A DNA stretch of 64,000 bases, from assembly GCF_003633715.1 (NCBI RefSeq), contig NZ_RBIE01000001.1, positions 248,001 through 312,000 on the forward strand. The letters run 5' to 3'. The notes beneath the pieces are model-generated. The model was not told the DNA's origin and did not search any database. It saw only the letters and a program-made list of their open reading frames with translations. This DNA is from Thermovibrio guaymasensis. Its GTDB lineage: Bacteria > Aquificota > Aquificia > Desulfurobacteriales > Desulfurobacteriaceae. The translations under genes and the position numbers were made by a program. Within the stretch, counting starts at the first letter, position 1; the number at the start of each line of letters is the position of its first letter. Positions 8,733 to 18,094 of the stretch are shown here, piece by piece.

Positions 8733-10050
8733 GAGAATAGCGGTAATAGGAACAGGATACGTAGGCTTAGTTTCCGGTGCCTGCTTTGCTTACTTAGGCC
8801 ACAAAGTTATAGGCCTTGATATAGATGAGGAGAAAGTAGAGAAGTTAAGGAAAGGTAAAGTTCCTATCTACGAACCTGGATTAGACAGGATACTCTCAAA
8901 GGCTTTATCCGATGGAAATATAGAGTTTACAACTGATTATGAGTATGCCGTAAAGAACTCAGACTTCATCTTCATAGCAGTTGGAACGCCGTCAAGGGAA
9001 GACGGTTCTGCAGATCTCACCTTTGTAGAGAGTGCTTACAGGAGCATAGCTAGGTATATAGGAGATGAGGACTTTAAGGTAATAGTTAACAAGTCAACAG
9101 TGCCTGTTGGAACTGGAAGGTGGGCAAGAGAGTTTATAGCATCCTTGCTTAGAGAAAGGGGAATAAAGGAGCCTGAAAAGAGGTTTGAAGTAGTTTCAAA
9201 TCCGGAGTTTTTGAGAGAAGGGAAGGCAGTAGAAGACTTTATGAAGCCAGACAGGGTTGTTGTAGGTGCAGACAACCGGGATGTAGCGGGGCTAGTAGCA
9301 TCCCTGTACGAAAAACTTCAGCCTCCGATACTAATAACGGACCTTCCAACTGCAGAGATGATAAAGTACGCCTCAAACGCATTCCTTGCGACGAAGATCT
9401 CATTTATAAATGAGATAGCAAACATATGTGAGAAGTTGGGAGCAGACGTTACGGTGGTTGCAAGGGGGATGGGTTTAGACCACAGGATAAGTCTTCACTT
9501 TCTAAGGGCAGGTTGCGGTTTTGGGGGTAGCTGTTTTCCTAAAGACGTTAAGGCATTAATCCATACAGCTAAAGAGGTAAGGGAGGAACCAGAGCTCCTT
9601 GAGAGTGTAATTTCGGTAAATGAGAGACAGAAGCTTAGACCTGTTGAGAAGCTCCTAAAACACATCCCTAGCTTGGAGGGGAGAAGGGTTGCTGTTTGGG
9701 GATTGTCCTTTAAGCCTGAAACCGATGATATGAGGGAAGCACCGTCAATTCCTATAGTAAGGGAGCTGGTAAAGAGGGGAGCTTACGTTCTTGCCTACGA
9801 TCCGGTTGCCTTAGAGAACGCCAGAAAAGTATTCTCTGAAGAGCTTAAAGCGGGAAGGTTGGAGCTTGTATCTGATAAGTACGAGGCCTTAGAAAGTTCA
9901 GATGCCCTTATACTTGTGACAGAGTGGGACGAGTTTAAAGAAGTTGACTTTGATAAACTTAAGGGCAAAGTGGTAGTTGATGGGAGGAACCTGTGGGAGC
10001 CTTCCATTATGAAACAGTTTTGTACTTATGAAAGTATTGGGAGACCTTAA
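8725..10050 (+). CDS. UDP-glucose 6-dehydrogenase
   Basis: Protein of 441 residues. It has an N-terminal GTGYVGLVSGACFA NAD-binding loop, a YASNAFLATKISFINEIA central helix and the catalytic Cys in GFGGSCFPKD. The C-terminal UDP-binding domain includes LSFKPETDDMREAPS. It oxidises UDP-glucose to UDP-glucuronate, for surface polysaccharide or glycolipid synthesis. UDP-ManNAc dehydrogenases are related, but the motifs here fit UDP-glucose/GDP-mannose types best. It overlaps the phosphatase gene upstream. Confidence 0.92.
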   Translation: MDRRIAVIGTGYVGLVSGACFAYLGHKVIGLDIDEEKVEKLRKGKVPIYEPGLDRILSKALSDGNIEFTTDYEYAVKNSDFIFIAVGTPSREDGSADLTFVESAYRSIARYIGDEDFKVIVNKSTVPVGTGRWAREFIASLLRERGIKEPEKRFEVVSNPEFLREGKAVEDFMKPDRVVVGADNRDVAGLVASLYEKLQPPILITDLPTAEMIKYASNAFLATKISFINEIANICEKLGADVTVVARGMGLDHRISLHFLRAGCGFGGSCFPKDVKALIHTAKEVREEPELLESVISVNERQKLRPVEKLLKHIPSLEGRRVAVWGLSFKPETDDMREAPSIPIVRELVKRGAYVLAYDPVALENARKVFSEELKAGRLELVSDKYEALESSDALILVTEWDEFKEVDFDKLKGKVVVDGRNLWEPSIMKQFCTYESIGRP

Positions 10051-10051
10051 G

Positions 10052-10675
10052 ATGAACATAACCAGTAATAGAGAAGTTCTGAAGAAACTATACTCGCCTT
10101 TTGGATGGCTTTTGGCAAAGGCTAACGTTTCGCCTAACTTAATAACCCTTTCGGCCGTTGTATTTGGAACTCTCGCTGCTTTCCTCTACTATACCGGCCA
10201 TCCTGTCGTTGGAGCTTTTCTACTTTTCGTTTCGGGAGTTCTTGACCTCTGTGACGGTTACGTTGCAGTAAACAACAGGAAGGCAACTAAGTTCGGAGCA
10301 GTTTTTGACTGGATTGCAGATAAATGGGTTGATGGGTTTGTCCTAGGTTCTGTTGCATTAAAGTATGCAAACCCTTGGGTTGCCCTGCTTGCGGTAGTAT
10401 CAACGATGCTTCACACCTTTATAAAACCGGTTGCATATGCAGAGATTGGATATGCAGAAAGGACTACGGGGAAGATTAAGGATCCTCTAGAGAGTACAGG
10501 TTTTTTCGGAAGGCCTGAGACCTTTATAGTTCTTTTTATTTCGTCTATTTTGTATCCTTTGAATCATAAGGTTCTGACTTACGGAATTGAGTTTATCGCT
10601 GTAATGTCCCTTCTTTCCCTGCTCCACAGGGTTTACTACCTGTACAAGAGATACGGAAAAGAGTACGAGGTGTAA
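10052..10675 (+). CDS. CDP-alcohol phosphatidyltransferase family protein
   Basis: About 207 residues with roughly six membrane helices. I prefer the ATG at 10052, next to the preceding stop; an ATG at 10028 overlaps the dehydrogenase and lacks an RBS. The active-site signature of the family, D-x2-D-G-x2-A-R-x8-G-x3-D-x3-D, is seen as DLCDGYVAV...GAVFDWIAD. All four Asp are kept but the Arg is Val. It should transfer a phosphoalcohol from a CDP-activated lipid or alcohol. The substrate (glycerol-P, inositol-P or other) cannot be told. Confidence 0.82.
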   Translation: MNITSNREVLKKLYSPFGWLLAKANVSPNLITLSAVVFGTLAAFLYYTGHPVVGAFLLFVSGVLDLCDGYVAVNNRKATKFGAVFDWIADKWVDGFVLGSVALKYANPWVALLAVVSTMLHTFIKPVAYAEIGYAERTTGKIKDPLESTGFFGRPETFIVLFISSILYPLNHKVLTYGIEFIAVMSLLSLLHRVYYLYKRYGKEYEV

Positions 10676-10678
10676 GTT

Positions 10679-11341
10679 ATGGATAGACCTTACGTTTTAA
10701 TAGTTTCAGAAGTTACTATTGATGGGAAGCTTACTCTTGCCAAGGGAGTTTCAAGTAAAGAGATAATGAAGTTAATGGACGAAGAGGCTAATAGGTACCT
10801 TCACCAGATAAGGGCTGAGTGCGATGGAATAATGGTTGGAGCAAACACTGTTAGGATAGATAATCCGAATCTAACTGTTAGGTACGTTGAAGGAGAGAAT
10901 CCAGTTAGAGTAATTCCGACCTCTACCGGAGATATTCCGCTTGATTCAAACGTACTCAATACAGAGGTAGCTCCCACCATAATTGCTGTTTCTGAGAGAG
11001 CTCCTGAGGTAAGATTGGTAGAGTTTGAAAAGAGGGGAGCAAGGGTAATTGTGGCCGGTAAGGATAGAGTGGATTTTCCTCTCCTTTTAAAGAAGCTCAA
11101 GGAGATTGGAATTAATAAACTCATGGTTGAAGGCGGGAGTAAGGTTAACTGGGAGCTGATTAAGAACGATTTGGTAGATGAAATAAGGTTGATTCACCTG
11201 CCGGTTGTTGTAGGAGGAGACAATGTTCCTTCCCTTACTTCAGGGAAGGGATTTGGTAGTTTAGAGGCTATTAAACGGTTTAAGATAAAGAAGGTATTTA
11301 AGTGCGGTAATCAAATAGTAACTGAGTATCAGCGCTTTTAA
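10679..11341 (+). CDS. stand-alone RibD-type 5-phosphoribosyl-pyrimidine reductase
   Basis: Protein of 220 residues matching only the reductase half of bacterial RibD (dihydrofolate-reductase fold). Motifs are SEVTIDGKL, the GIMVGANTVRIDNPNLTVR substrate/NADPH loop, and LMVEGGSKVNWELI. There is no cytidine-deaminase-type zinc domain. The archaeal and fungal enzymes have this arrangement and reduce before deamination. With riboflavin synthase 2.9 kb away it belongs to riboflavin synthesis, although a dihydrofolate-reductase-like role cannot be excluded. Confidence 0.85.
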   Translation: MDRPYVLIVSEVTIDGKLTLAKGVSSKEIMKLMDEEANRYLHQIRAECDGIMVGANTVRIDNPNLTVRYVEGENPVRVIPTSTGDIPLDSNVLNTEVAPTIIAVSERAPEVRLVEFEKRGARVIVAGKDRVDFPLLLKKLKEIGINKLMVEGGSKVNWELIKNDLVDEIRLIHLPVVVGGDNVPSLTSGKGFGSLEAIKRFKIKKVFKCGNQIVTEYQRF

Positions 11342-11344
11342 GGT

Positions 11345-12331
11345 ATGTTTAAGTATCTATTAAAACGCTTTTTTCAGATGGTTCCTATTGTTATCAGTAT
11401 GACCTTCGTTTCCTTTGTCATCGTTAAACTCGCTCCAGGGAACTACTTCACCCAGCTTGAGCTCAACCCTTCAATTTCAAAGGAGACTATAGAGGAGCTT
11501 AAGAAACTTTACGGTTTAGATCAAAACCTGTTCCTTCAGTACTTTAAGTGGCTCTTAAATGCACTTCAGTTTAACCTTGGTTACTCCTTTGCTTACCACA
11601 AGCCGGTTTTAGATTTAATTAAAGAGAGACTAGTTAATACACTTGAACTTACAGTTACTTCCTTTATCCTCTCCTGGCTCGTAGCTGTTCCCCTTGGAAT
11701 AGTTGCTGGAGTTTACAGAGGGAAACTTTTAGATAGGTTAATAACTCTCTTTTCCTTCTTTGGTATTTCCCTTCCAAACTTCTTTTTAGCGTTTATTTTC
11801 ATGTACTTTGCCGCCAAAACGGGACTTTTCCCTATCGGAGGAGTTGTCTCTCAAAACTACGATTCCCTTCCCTGGTGGGGGAAAGTCCTTGATAGGCTTT
11901 GGCATATGGCCTTACCCCTTTCAGTCCTTGTAATAGGAAGTATTGCAGGTCTTTTAAGACTTGTGAGAAGTACGATAATAGACGAGCTTAACAAGGATTA
12001 CGTTAAAGTTGCAATAGCAAAGGGATTACCTTATAGGGTTGTAGTGATGAAACACGCTTTTAGGAATGCGCTTAATCCGTTTTTAACGTTGATAGGGTTT
12101 GACATTGCCGGTCTCCTTTCGGGAGCGGCTTTAGTTGAGATAATTACTGCCTGGCCGGGAATGGGTAGATTAATGTTTGAAGCTGTTATGTCTCAGGACC
12201 TCTTTTTGGTCATGGGTTCCCTTTACATAGGCGGAATAATGCTTGTTTTGGGAAACTTAATTGCCGATATCCTTATAGCTATTAATGATCCTCGTATAAG
12301 GGAAAAGGAGGTAGAAGGGAGAGTTGTTTAA
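11345..12331 (+). CDS. peptide/nickel-type ABC transporter permease (OppB/DppB family)
   Basis: Protein of 328 residues with six membrane helices, the N-terminal LKRFFQMVPIVISMTF entry helix and the EAA loop (DELNKDYVKVAIAKGLPYRVVVMKHAFRNALNP). It would form half of the inner-membrane pore of a di/oligopeptide importer. No solute-binding protein or ATPase is nearby. The next gene, overlapping by 8 bp, is the partner permease. Confidence 0.9.
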   Translation: MFKYLLKRFFQMVPIVISMTFVSFVIVKLAPGNYFTQLELNPSISKETIEELKKLYGLDQNLFLQYFKWLLNALQFNLGYSFAYHKPVLDLIKERLVNTLELTVTSFILSWLVAVPLGIVAGVYRGKLLDRLITLFSFFGISLPNFFLAFIFMYFAAKTGLFPIGGVVSQNYDSLPWWGKVLDRLWHMALPLSVLVIGSIAGLLRLVRSTIIDELNKDYVKVAIAKGLPYRVVVMKHAFRNALNPFLTLIGFDIAGLLSGAALVEIITAWPGMGRLMFEAVMSQDLFLVMGSLYIGGIMLVLGNLIADILIAINDPRIREKEVEGRVV

Positions 12332-13391
12332 GTCTTTTTTATCCTTCCTTGAGGAACTTTACCTAAAGAATTCCTTAGCGGCATATTCCCTTTTGTTTCT
12401 GCTGTTCCTTTACTTCGTCGCTGTTTTTGCCGATTTTATAGCTCCCTATCCTTACGATGTTCAGTTCCGCCATTATCCTTACTCTCCTCCAACGCCCATT
12501 CACTTTTTTGATGAAAATGGGAAATTTCACATTCGCCCCTTTGTTTACGGCCACAAACTCGTTGACCCTGTTGAGAAGGAGTACGCAGTTGATTACTCAA
12601 AGAAGTACCCGATTTACTTCTTAGTTGAGGGTGAACCCCATTACCTGTTTGGCTTTATAAAGACTAACCTTCATCTCTTCGGTACTAAAGGAGGACACAT
12701 ATTTTTGATGGGAACAGACCGTTTAGGTAGGGACATTTTCTCCAGACTTGTCTACGGAACGAGGATTTCCCTCACAATCGGGCTGATAGGAGTTCTTATT
12801 TCCTTCTCTATAGGACTTCTTGTAGGTTCAGTTGCAGGTTACTTTGGAGGAGTTGTTGATACTTTAGTAATGAGGTTTATTGAAATCCTGATGGCCTTTC
12901 CTGCTTTTTACTTGATGCTTGCTCTTCGCTCAATGTTTCCAATAGATATGCCAAGTATTCTCGTTTTTATCGTTATCGTTGTGATACTCTCACTAATCGG
13001 CTGGGCTGGGCTTTCAAGGGTTATAAGGGGAATGGTCCTCTCTATAAGGGAGAACGATTACGTTAAGGCTGCGAGAGTTTTAGGAGGAAGTCACCTCTAC
13101 GTTATTCTGAAGCATGTAGTTCCAAATACACTCTCTTACGTTATAATTGCGGCAACTTTGAGTATTCCTGGCTATATTCTAGGCGAAGCCGCCTTAAGCC
13201 TTATAGGGCTTGGTATTCAGGAGCCATTTCCTTCGTGGGGAAATATGCTTTCAGAGGCTGAGAACGTTCACGTTCTCTCGTCCCATCCTTGGGTTTTGGC
13301 TTCGGGAGTAGTTATTTCTTTGGTTATTATTGCCTTTAACCTCCTAGGAGATGGCTTAAGGGATTACTTTGACGTAAAGCTGGAGAGGTAG
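12324..13391 (+). CDS. peptide/nickel-type ABC transporter permease (OppC/DppC family)
   Basis: Protein of 355 residues from a TTG start preceded by AAGGAGGTAG. After the first helix there is a periplasmic insertion of about 80 residues (PYSPPTPIHFFDENG through LFGTKGGH) before the typical LMGTDRLGRDIFSRLVYG; this long form occurs in one OppC subfamily. The EAA loop is VIRGMVLSIRENDYVKAARVLG. It pairs with the OppB-like gene upstream. The stop of this gene lies two bases before mraY, which suggests co-transcription with peptidoglycan synthesis. Confidence 0.9.
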   Translation: MFKSFLSFLEELYLKNSLAAYSLLFLLFLYFVAVFADFIAPYPYDVQFRHYPYSPPTPIHFFDENGKFHIRPFVYGHKLVDPVEKEYAVDYSKKYPIYFLVEGEPHYLFGFIKTNLHLFGTKGGHIFLMGTDRLGRDIFSRLVYGTRISLTIGLIGVLISFSIGLLVGSVAGYFGGVVDTLVMRFIEILMAFPAFYLMLALRSMFPIDMPSILVFIVIVVILSLIGWAGLSRVIRGMVLSIRENDYVKAARVLGGSHLYVILKHVVPNTLSYVIIAATLSIPGYILGEAALSLIGLGIQEPFPSWGNMLSEAENVHVLSSHPWVLASGVVISLVIIAFNLLGDGLRDYFDVKLER

Positions 13392-13392
13392 A

Positions 13393-14469
13393 ATGCTTTA
13401 CATTCTCCTTTATCAGGTCTTAGGGATTACTCTTTTTAAATACATAAGTTTTAGGAGCATTTACGCTGCTTTAACTGCTATGTTCGTTGGATTTCTCCTG
13501 TACCCCTACTTTGAAAGGAAGTTAAAGGATTTACAGTTTAAACAGACTATTAAGGATTACCTCCCTGAAACCCATAAGAAGAAGAACGTGCCCACTATGG
13601 GAGGCCTTCTTATCTTAACTGCCCTTTTAATTTCAATTCTGGTATGGAATAACCTGTTTAACAGGTTTATTTGGGTAGTTATTTTTGTCCTATTAGCTTT
13701 TGGAGCTCTCGGCTTCGTTGACGACTACATAAAGGCGAAGTTGAAAAACCCTGAAGGGCTTTCTGAAAGGACGAAATTCTTTTTTCAGCTCCTCTTTGCT
13801 ACTTTAGTTGCAGTTTTCCTATACGTGAGCGGTTTTTCTACTGAGCTCTACTTCCCTGTTTTTAAGAACCTTCACTTTGACCTCGGCCTTCTCTTTATTC
13901 CTTGGGCGGTCTTTATAATCGTTGGGACTTCAAACGCCGTTAACTTGACAGATGGCCTTGACGGCCTTGCAATAGGGCCGGTTTTAACAACTAGTTTCGT
14001 TTTTATGGTTTTCTCCTACGTTGCCGGTAACTACAAGCTGGCAAGTTACCTCCATATTCCCTACGTTCCCGGTGCCGGGGAGCTTACCATTGTGTGTTCT
14101 GCCCTTATCGGTGCCTCTTTAGCCTTCTTATGGTTTAACACCTACCCCGCTGAAGTCTTCATGGGAGATGTTGGTTCCCTCTCTCTGGGAGCTCTCCTTG
14201 GAACGGTTGCTGTTTTAACAAAACAGGAGTTCATTTTGGCAATTGCAGGAGGAGTCTTTGTCCTTGAGACCCTTTCGGTTATAGTTCAGAGGTACTACTT
14301 TAAGTACACAAAGAGGAAGTACGGTCAGGGAAGAAGAATATTTAAGATGGCTCCCTTACATCACCACTTTGAAAAGAAAGGATGGGAAGAGCCTAAGATA
14401 ACTGTTAGGTTTTGGATACTTTCAATAATACTTGCTCTTCTTGCTTTAAGTATGCTGAAGATCCGATAA
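13393..14469 (+). CDS. mraY: phospho-N-acetylmuramoyl-pentapeptide-transferase MraY
   Basis: Protein of 358 residues with ten predicted membrane helices. Family motifs are KKKNVPTMGGLLIL, the catalytic FVDDYIKAK Asp pair, NLTDGLDGLAIGP, MGDVGSLSLGALLG and the cytoplasmic FKMAPLHHHFEKKGW. It links UDP-MurNAc-pentapeptide to undecaprenyl phosphate to give lipid I. It is away from the usual mur/dcw cluster. RBS GGAGAGGT precedes the ATG. Confidence 0.96.
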   Translation: MLYILLYQVLGITLFKYISFRSIYAALTAMFVGFLLYPYFERKLKDLQFKQTIKDYLPETHKKKNVPTMGGLLILTALLISILVWNNLFNRFIWVVIFVLLAFGALGFVDDYIKAKLKNPEGLSERTKFFFQLLFATLVAVFLYVSGFSTELYFPVFKNLHFDLGLLFIPWAVFIIVGTSNAVNLTDGLDGLAIGPVLTTSFVFMVFSYVAGNYKLASYLHIPYVPGAGELTIVCSALIGASLAFLWFNTYPAEVFMGDVGSLSLGALLGTVAVLTKQEFILAIAGGVFVLETLSVIVQRYYFKYTKRKYGQGRRIFKMAPLHHHFEKKGWEEPKITVRFWILSIILALLALSMLKIR

Positions 14470-14470
14470 T

Positions 14471-14770
14471 TTAGTCAATTTTGATTCCTGCTGCTTTTAG
14501 GATTTCCAATACTCTCTTATCCTTAAGGCGACACGGAGATTTGACGTTAAACCTGTCAACTTTCTCAATGATTCCCATTTCCCTTAAGATTGTTGCGTGC
14601 TGAGATAGGAGCGGTTGGGGAACTCCCAGCTCCTCCCTTATCTCTTTTGGTTTTTTAGGGCCTTTTGCCAGTGAAACTACTATTCCTATTCTTATTGGGT
14701 TTGATAGGAGCTCAAATAGCTTTGCATGTTCTTCATATTTTTTATACTTTTTCCCGCAGGATTCAGACAT
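14471..14770 (-). CDS. ArsR-family winged-helix transcriptional regulator
   Basis: Protein of 99 residues with a winged helix-turn-helix: LFELLSNPIRIGIVVSL, recognition helix QPLLSQHATILREMG, wing IIEKVDRFNVKSP. The ELCVCDL metal site of true ArsR/SmtB sensors is absent; the equivalent stretch is KPKEIREEL. Two cysteines remain, C5 and C80, which might act as a thiol or persulfide switch (inference). It is divergent from cysE with 52 bp between, and so may control cysE and itself. Confidence 0.85.
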   Translation of the reverse strand: MSESCGKKYKKYEEHAKLFELLSNPIRIGIVVSLAKGPKKPKEIREELGVPQPLLSQHATILREMGIIEKVDRFNVKSPCRLKDKRVLEILKAAGIKID

Positions 14771-14822
14771 TCAGAACCTCCGTACCTTTTGCGTAAGCTT
14801 ATTTTAGCAAAAGGAGAATTAG
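14771..14822 (+). promoter_or_regulatory. divergent arsR-family/cysE control region
   Basis: The gap contains TTTTGC at 14787-14792 and GCAAAA at 14807-14812, an interrupted inverted repeat that could be an operator, plus AAAGGAG before cysE. No good -35/-10 pair is visible. Confidence 0.3.
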
Positions 14823-15485
14823 ATGTTTAAAAGGTTAAAAGAGGACATAGAAACCGTTTTTGAGAGGGACCCTGCGGCAAGGAGTATTTTAGAAGTTCTC
14901 CTCTGTTATCCCGGCCTCCATGCAGTCTGGTTCCACAGAATTGCCCACTGGTTCTGGACCCACAACCTTAAGCTAATCGCCAGAGTTATCTCCCACTTTT
15001 CAAGGTGGCTTACTGGAATTGAAATTCACCCTGGGGCTAAGATAGGAAGGCGTTTTTTCATTGACCATGGAATGGGTGTCGTTATCGGTGAGACTACTGA
15101 AATAGGAAATGACGTTACCCTTTACCATCAGGTTACTCTAGGGGGAACGAGTACTAAAAAGGGGAAAAGGCACCCGACGATAGGGAACAACGTTGTAATA
15201 GGGGCAGGTGCTAAAGTTTTAGGGCCCGTTAAAATTGGGGATAACTGTAAAATAGGAGCAAACTCCGTTGTTATAAAGGATGTTCCACCTAACTCAACTG
15301 TAGTTGGGATTCCAGGTAAAGTTGTTAGGAGGGAAGGAATAAAGCCAACTAAGGTGGACCTTGAGCACGGGAAGCTTCCAGACCCCATTATGGAATCTCT
15401 TAAACAGATGCTTGACATAATACATGACCTTGAACTTGAGGTTAAGACCCTAAAGAAAGAAATTAGGGAAAAGGAAGAGCGATGA
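14823..15485 (+). CDS. cysE: serine O-acetyltransferase
   Basis: Protein of 220 residues. It has the N-terminal helical region of bacterial SATs ([27 protein letters not shown]) and then the left-handed beta-helix with the active site [28 protein letters not shown]. The C-terminal part is a coiled tail ([15 protein letters not shown]). It makes O-acetylserine for cysteine synthesis. RBS AAAAGGAG precedes the ATG. ATGA overlap couples it to the SPOR-domain gene that follows. Confidence 0.95.
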   Translation: MFKRLKEDIETVFERDPAARSILEVLLCYPGLHAVWFHRIAHWFWTHNLKLIARVISHFSRWLTGIEIHPGAKIGRRFFIDHGMGVVIGETTEIGNDVTLYHQVTLGGTSTKKGKRHPTIGNNVVIGAGAKVLGPVKIGDNCKIGANSVVIKDVPPNSTVVGIPGKVVRREGIKPTKVDLEHGKLPDPIMESLKQMLDIIHDLELEVKTLKKEIREKEER

Positions 15486-16498
15486 GGTTTTGTCTATCTT
15501 TAATAACAGCCTTTCTGTTTATTCTCCTTTCCTACTCCTTTGCCCAAATTCCTAAACCCGGTTCTAGAGTTTATACCGTTCAGGTTGCCTCTTTGAAGAG
15601 TAAGGTTGAGGCTGAGTCTATTTTAAAAAAGGTCTCTTCTTTTCCAGGAGCACGGATTTCCTACAGGAATGGAAGGTATAAAGTAAGGGTAGGTTTTTTC
15701 AAGACTTATAAGGAGGCCCAGGAGTTTGTTAAAGAGTCTGGGCTGACCAAGGTCGTTTCCGACTATTACATCACGCGGATAAGTTTTAACCCTGAGGGAG
15801 TTTTTTTCCCTGAAAAGGAAGAAAAGAGTAAAGAAATTAAAACTGAAGTTAAAACTCCTCAAGAAGTCAAGGAAGAGGAAAAAGAGGTAGAGACTGAGAG
15901 CCCCGTTCCGTTAGAGAAAGAAAAGGAAGTTTCTACCGGTGAAGATAGCGGAACTGAGAAGGAAAAGGAGGAAGTTGAACCTGATGAAGAGAAACAGTTA
16001 GAGTCTGCGGAAGTGAAGGAGAGTAGAGAGGATAAGGATTTAACTTCAGATGTTAAAAAGCAGGTATTTTCGTATAAGGAGCCTTTACCGAAGGAAACTA
16101 AAGTTAAGAAGGAAAAAGAGGAAGGGGGTAATTGGAAGAAAGTAGCACTTCCTACTTTTATCATTACTTTCCTTTTTGTGTTCTTTTCTTTGTTAAGAAG
16201 AAGGAAGGGCAAGTTGAAGGAAACAGATTTTGAAAGTTACGTTGCAGATTTACTAAATCAGGGAAAGTACAAAGAGTTAATTGAGTTGGCGGTTCCCTAC
16301 CTTATGAAACGGCCTAAAGATACCTTTGTGAAGAAGGCTTTGGCGGAGAGCTACGAAAAGCTCGGTAGGTACCTTGAGGCGGCCGATGTTTACTCTGAGA
16401 TAGCAAAGGACCTTGAGGAAAAGGGACTTAATGTTTTGGCTGAGGACTTTAAGAGGAGAGCCAATGAGCTTTACCAGATGGAATTTGGAAAGAGGTAG
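15482..16498 (+). CDS. SPOR-domain, single-pass membrane protein with C-terminal TPR-like region
   Basis: Protein of 338 residues. A signal-like N terminus (1-21, ending in FAQ) is followed by a SPOR domain at about 28-105 ([33 protein letters not shown]) that should bind denuded peptidoglycan. Residues 110-215 are a very acidic Lys/Glu linker. A membrane helix spans about 221-238, and 245-338 are helical TPR-like repeats. The layout (wall-binding domain, linker, membrane span, TPR) resembles FimV/TspA polar proteins with SPOR in place of LysM. This is an inference; the family is not recognised. Confidence 0.75.
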   Translation: MRFCLSLITAFLFILLSYSFAQIPKPGSRVYTVQVASLKSKVEAESILKKVSSFPGARISYRNGRYKVRVGFFKTYKEAQEFVKESGLTKVVSDYYITRISFNPEGVFFPEKEEKSKEIKTEVKTPQEVKEEEKEVETESPVPLEKEKEVSTGEDSGTEKEKEEVEPDEEKQLESAEVKESREDKDLTSDVKKQVFSYKEPLPKETKVKKEKEEGGNWKKVALPTFIITFLFVFFSLLRRRKGKLKETDFESYVADLLNQGKYKELIELAVPYLMKRPKDTFVKKALAESYEKLGRYLEAADVYSEIAKDLEEKGLNVLAEDFKRRANELYQMEFGKR

Positions 16499-16514
16499 GG
16501 AAGTCTTCCCTACC
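16494..16514. terminator. terminator-like hairpin between convergent genes
   Basis: GGTAGGGAAG and CTTCCCTACC form a near-perfect inverted repeat starting within the last codons of the SPOR gene. T tracts on either side are weak, so its strength is uncertain; its position between two convergent genes supports a role in termination. Confidence 0.5.
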
Positions 16515-16525
16515 CCTTAGAAAAT

Positions 16526-17548
<1,023 letters not shown>

Positions 17549-17556
17549 CTAAATCT

Positions 17557-18084
17557 TTAAGTTTTTTCCTCTCCGAAAGTTTCGCCCTGTAGTGCTCTTA
17601 CCATTGCAACTCTTCCAGTCCTTGCCATTTCTTTGATACCGAGGGGCTTTATTAGTTCTAAAAACGCGTCAACTTGGTCCTCATCTCCGGTTAGTTCAAC
17701 GGTATAGGTATCGTGGGAAACGTCAACGATCTGAGCTCCAAATATGTCAACAAGCCTTTTTACTTCTTCCTTCTTATCCTTTGTCTCAACCGATAGGCGG
17801 ACTATGAGGAGCTCCCTATCCAGCTTCTTCTTATCCGTTAAATCCCTTACCTTAAAGACGTCTATTATTCTCCTTAGCTGTTTGACTATCTGCTCAATTG
17901 TGTGCTCGTCTCCCTTTGCTACCATTGTAATTCTTGATATTGTGGGGTCTTCCGTATGACCTACGTTTAGACTTTCTATATTGTAACCTCTAGAGCTGAA
18001 GAGCTCTATTATCCTTGCTAGAGCTCCCGGCTGATTTTCAACAAGAACGCTTATTATATGTTTCCTCTCCTCTTTCCTATCCAT
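17557..18084 (-). CDS. ilvN: acetolactate synthase small (regulatory) subunit
   Basis: Protein of 175 residues with an N-terminal ACT domain (HIISVLVENQPGALARIIELFSSRG; GYNIESLNVG) and the C-terminal ALS_ss_C domain (KEMARTGRVAMVR). It gives feedback control by valine and stimulates the large subunit encoded just upstream. Confidence 0.96.
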   Translation of the reverse strand: MDRKEERKHIISVLVENQPGALARIIELFSSRGYNIESLNVGHTEDPTISRITMVAKGDEHTIEQIVKQLRRIIDVFKVRDLTDKKKLDRELLIVRLSVETKDKKEEVKRLVDIFGAQIVDVSHDTYTVELTGDEDQVDAFLELIKPLGIKEMARTGRVAMVRALQGETFGEEKT

Positions 18085-18094
18085 AACTTCCTCT

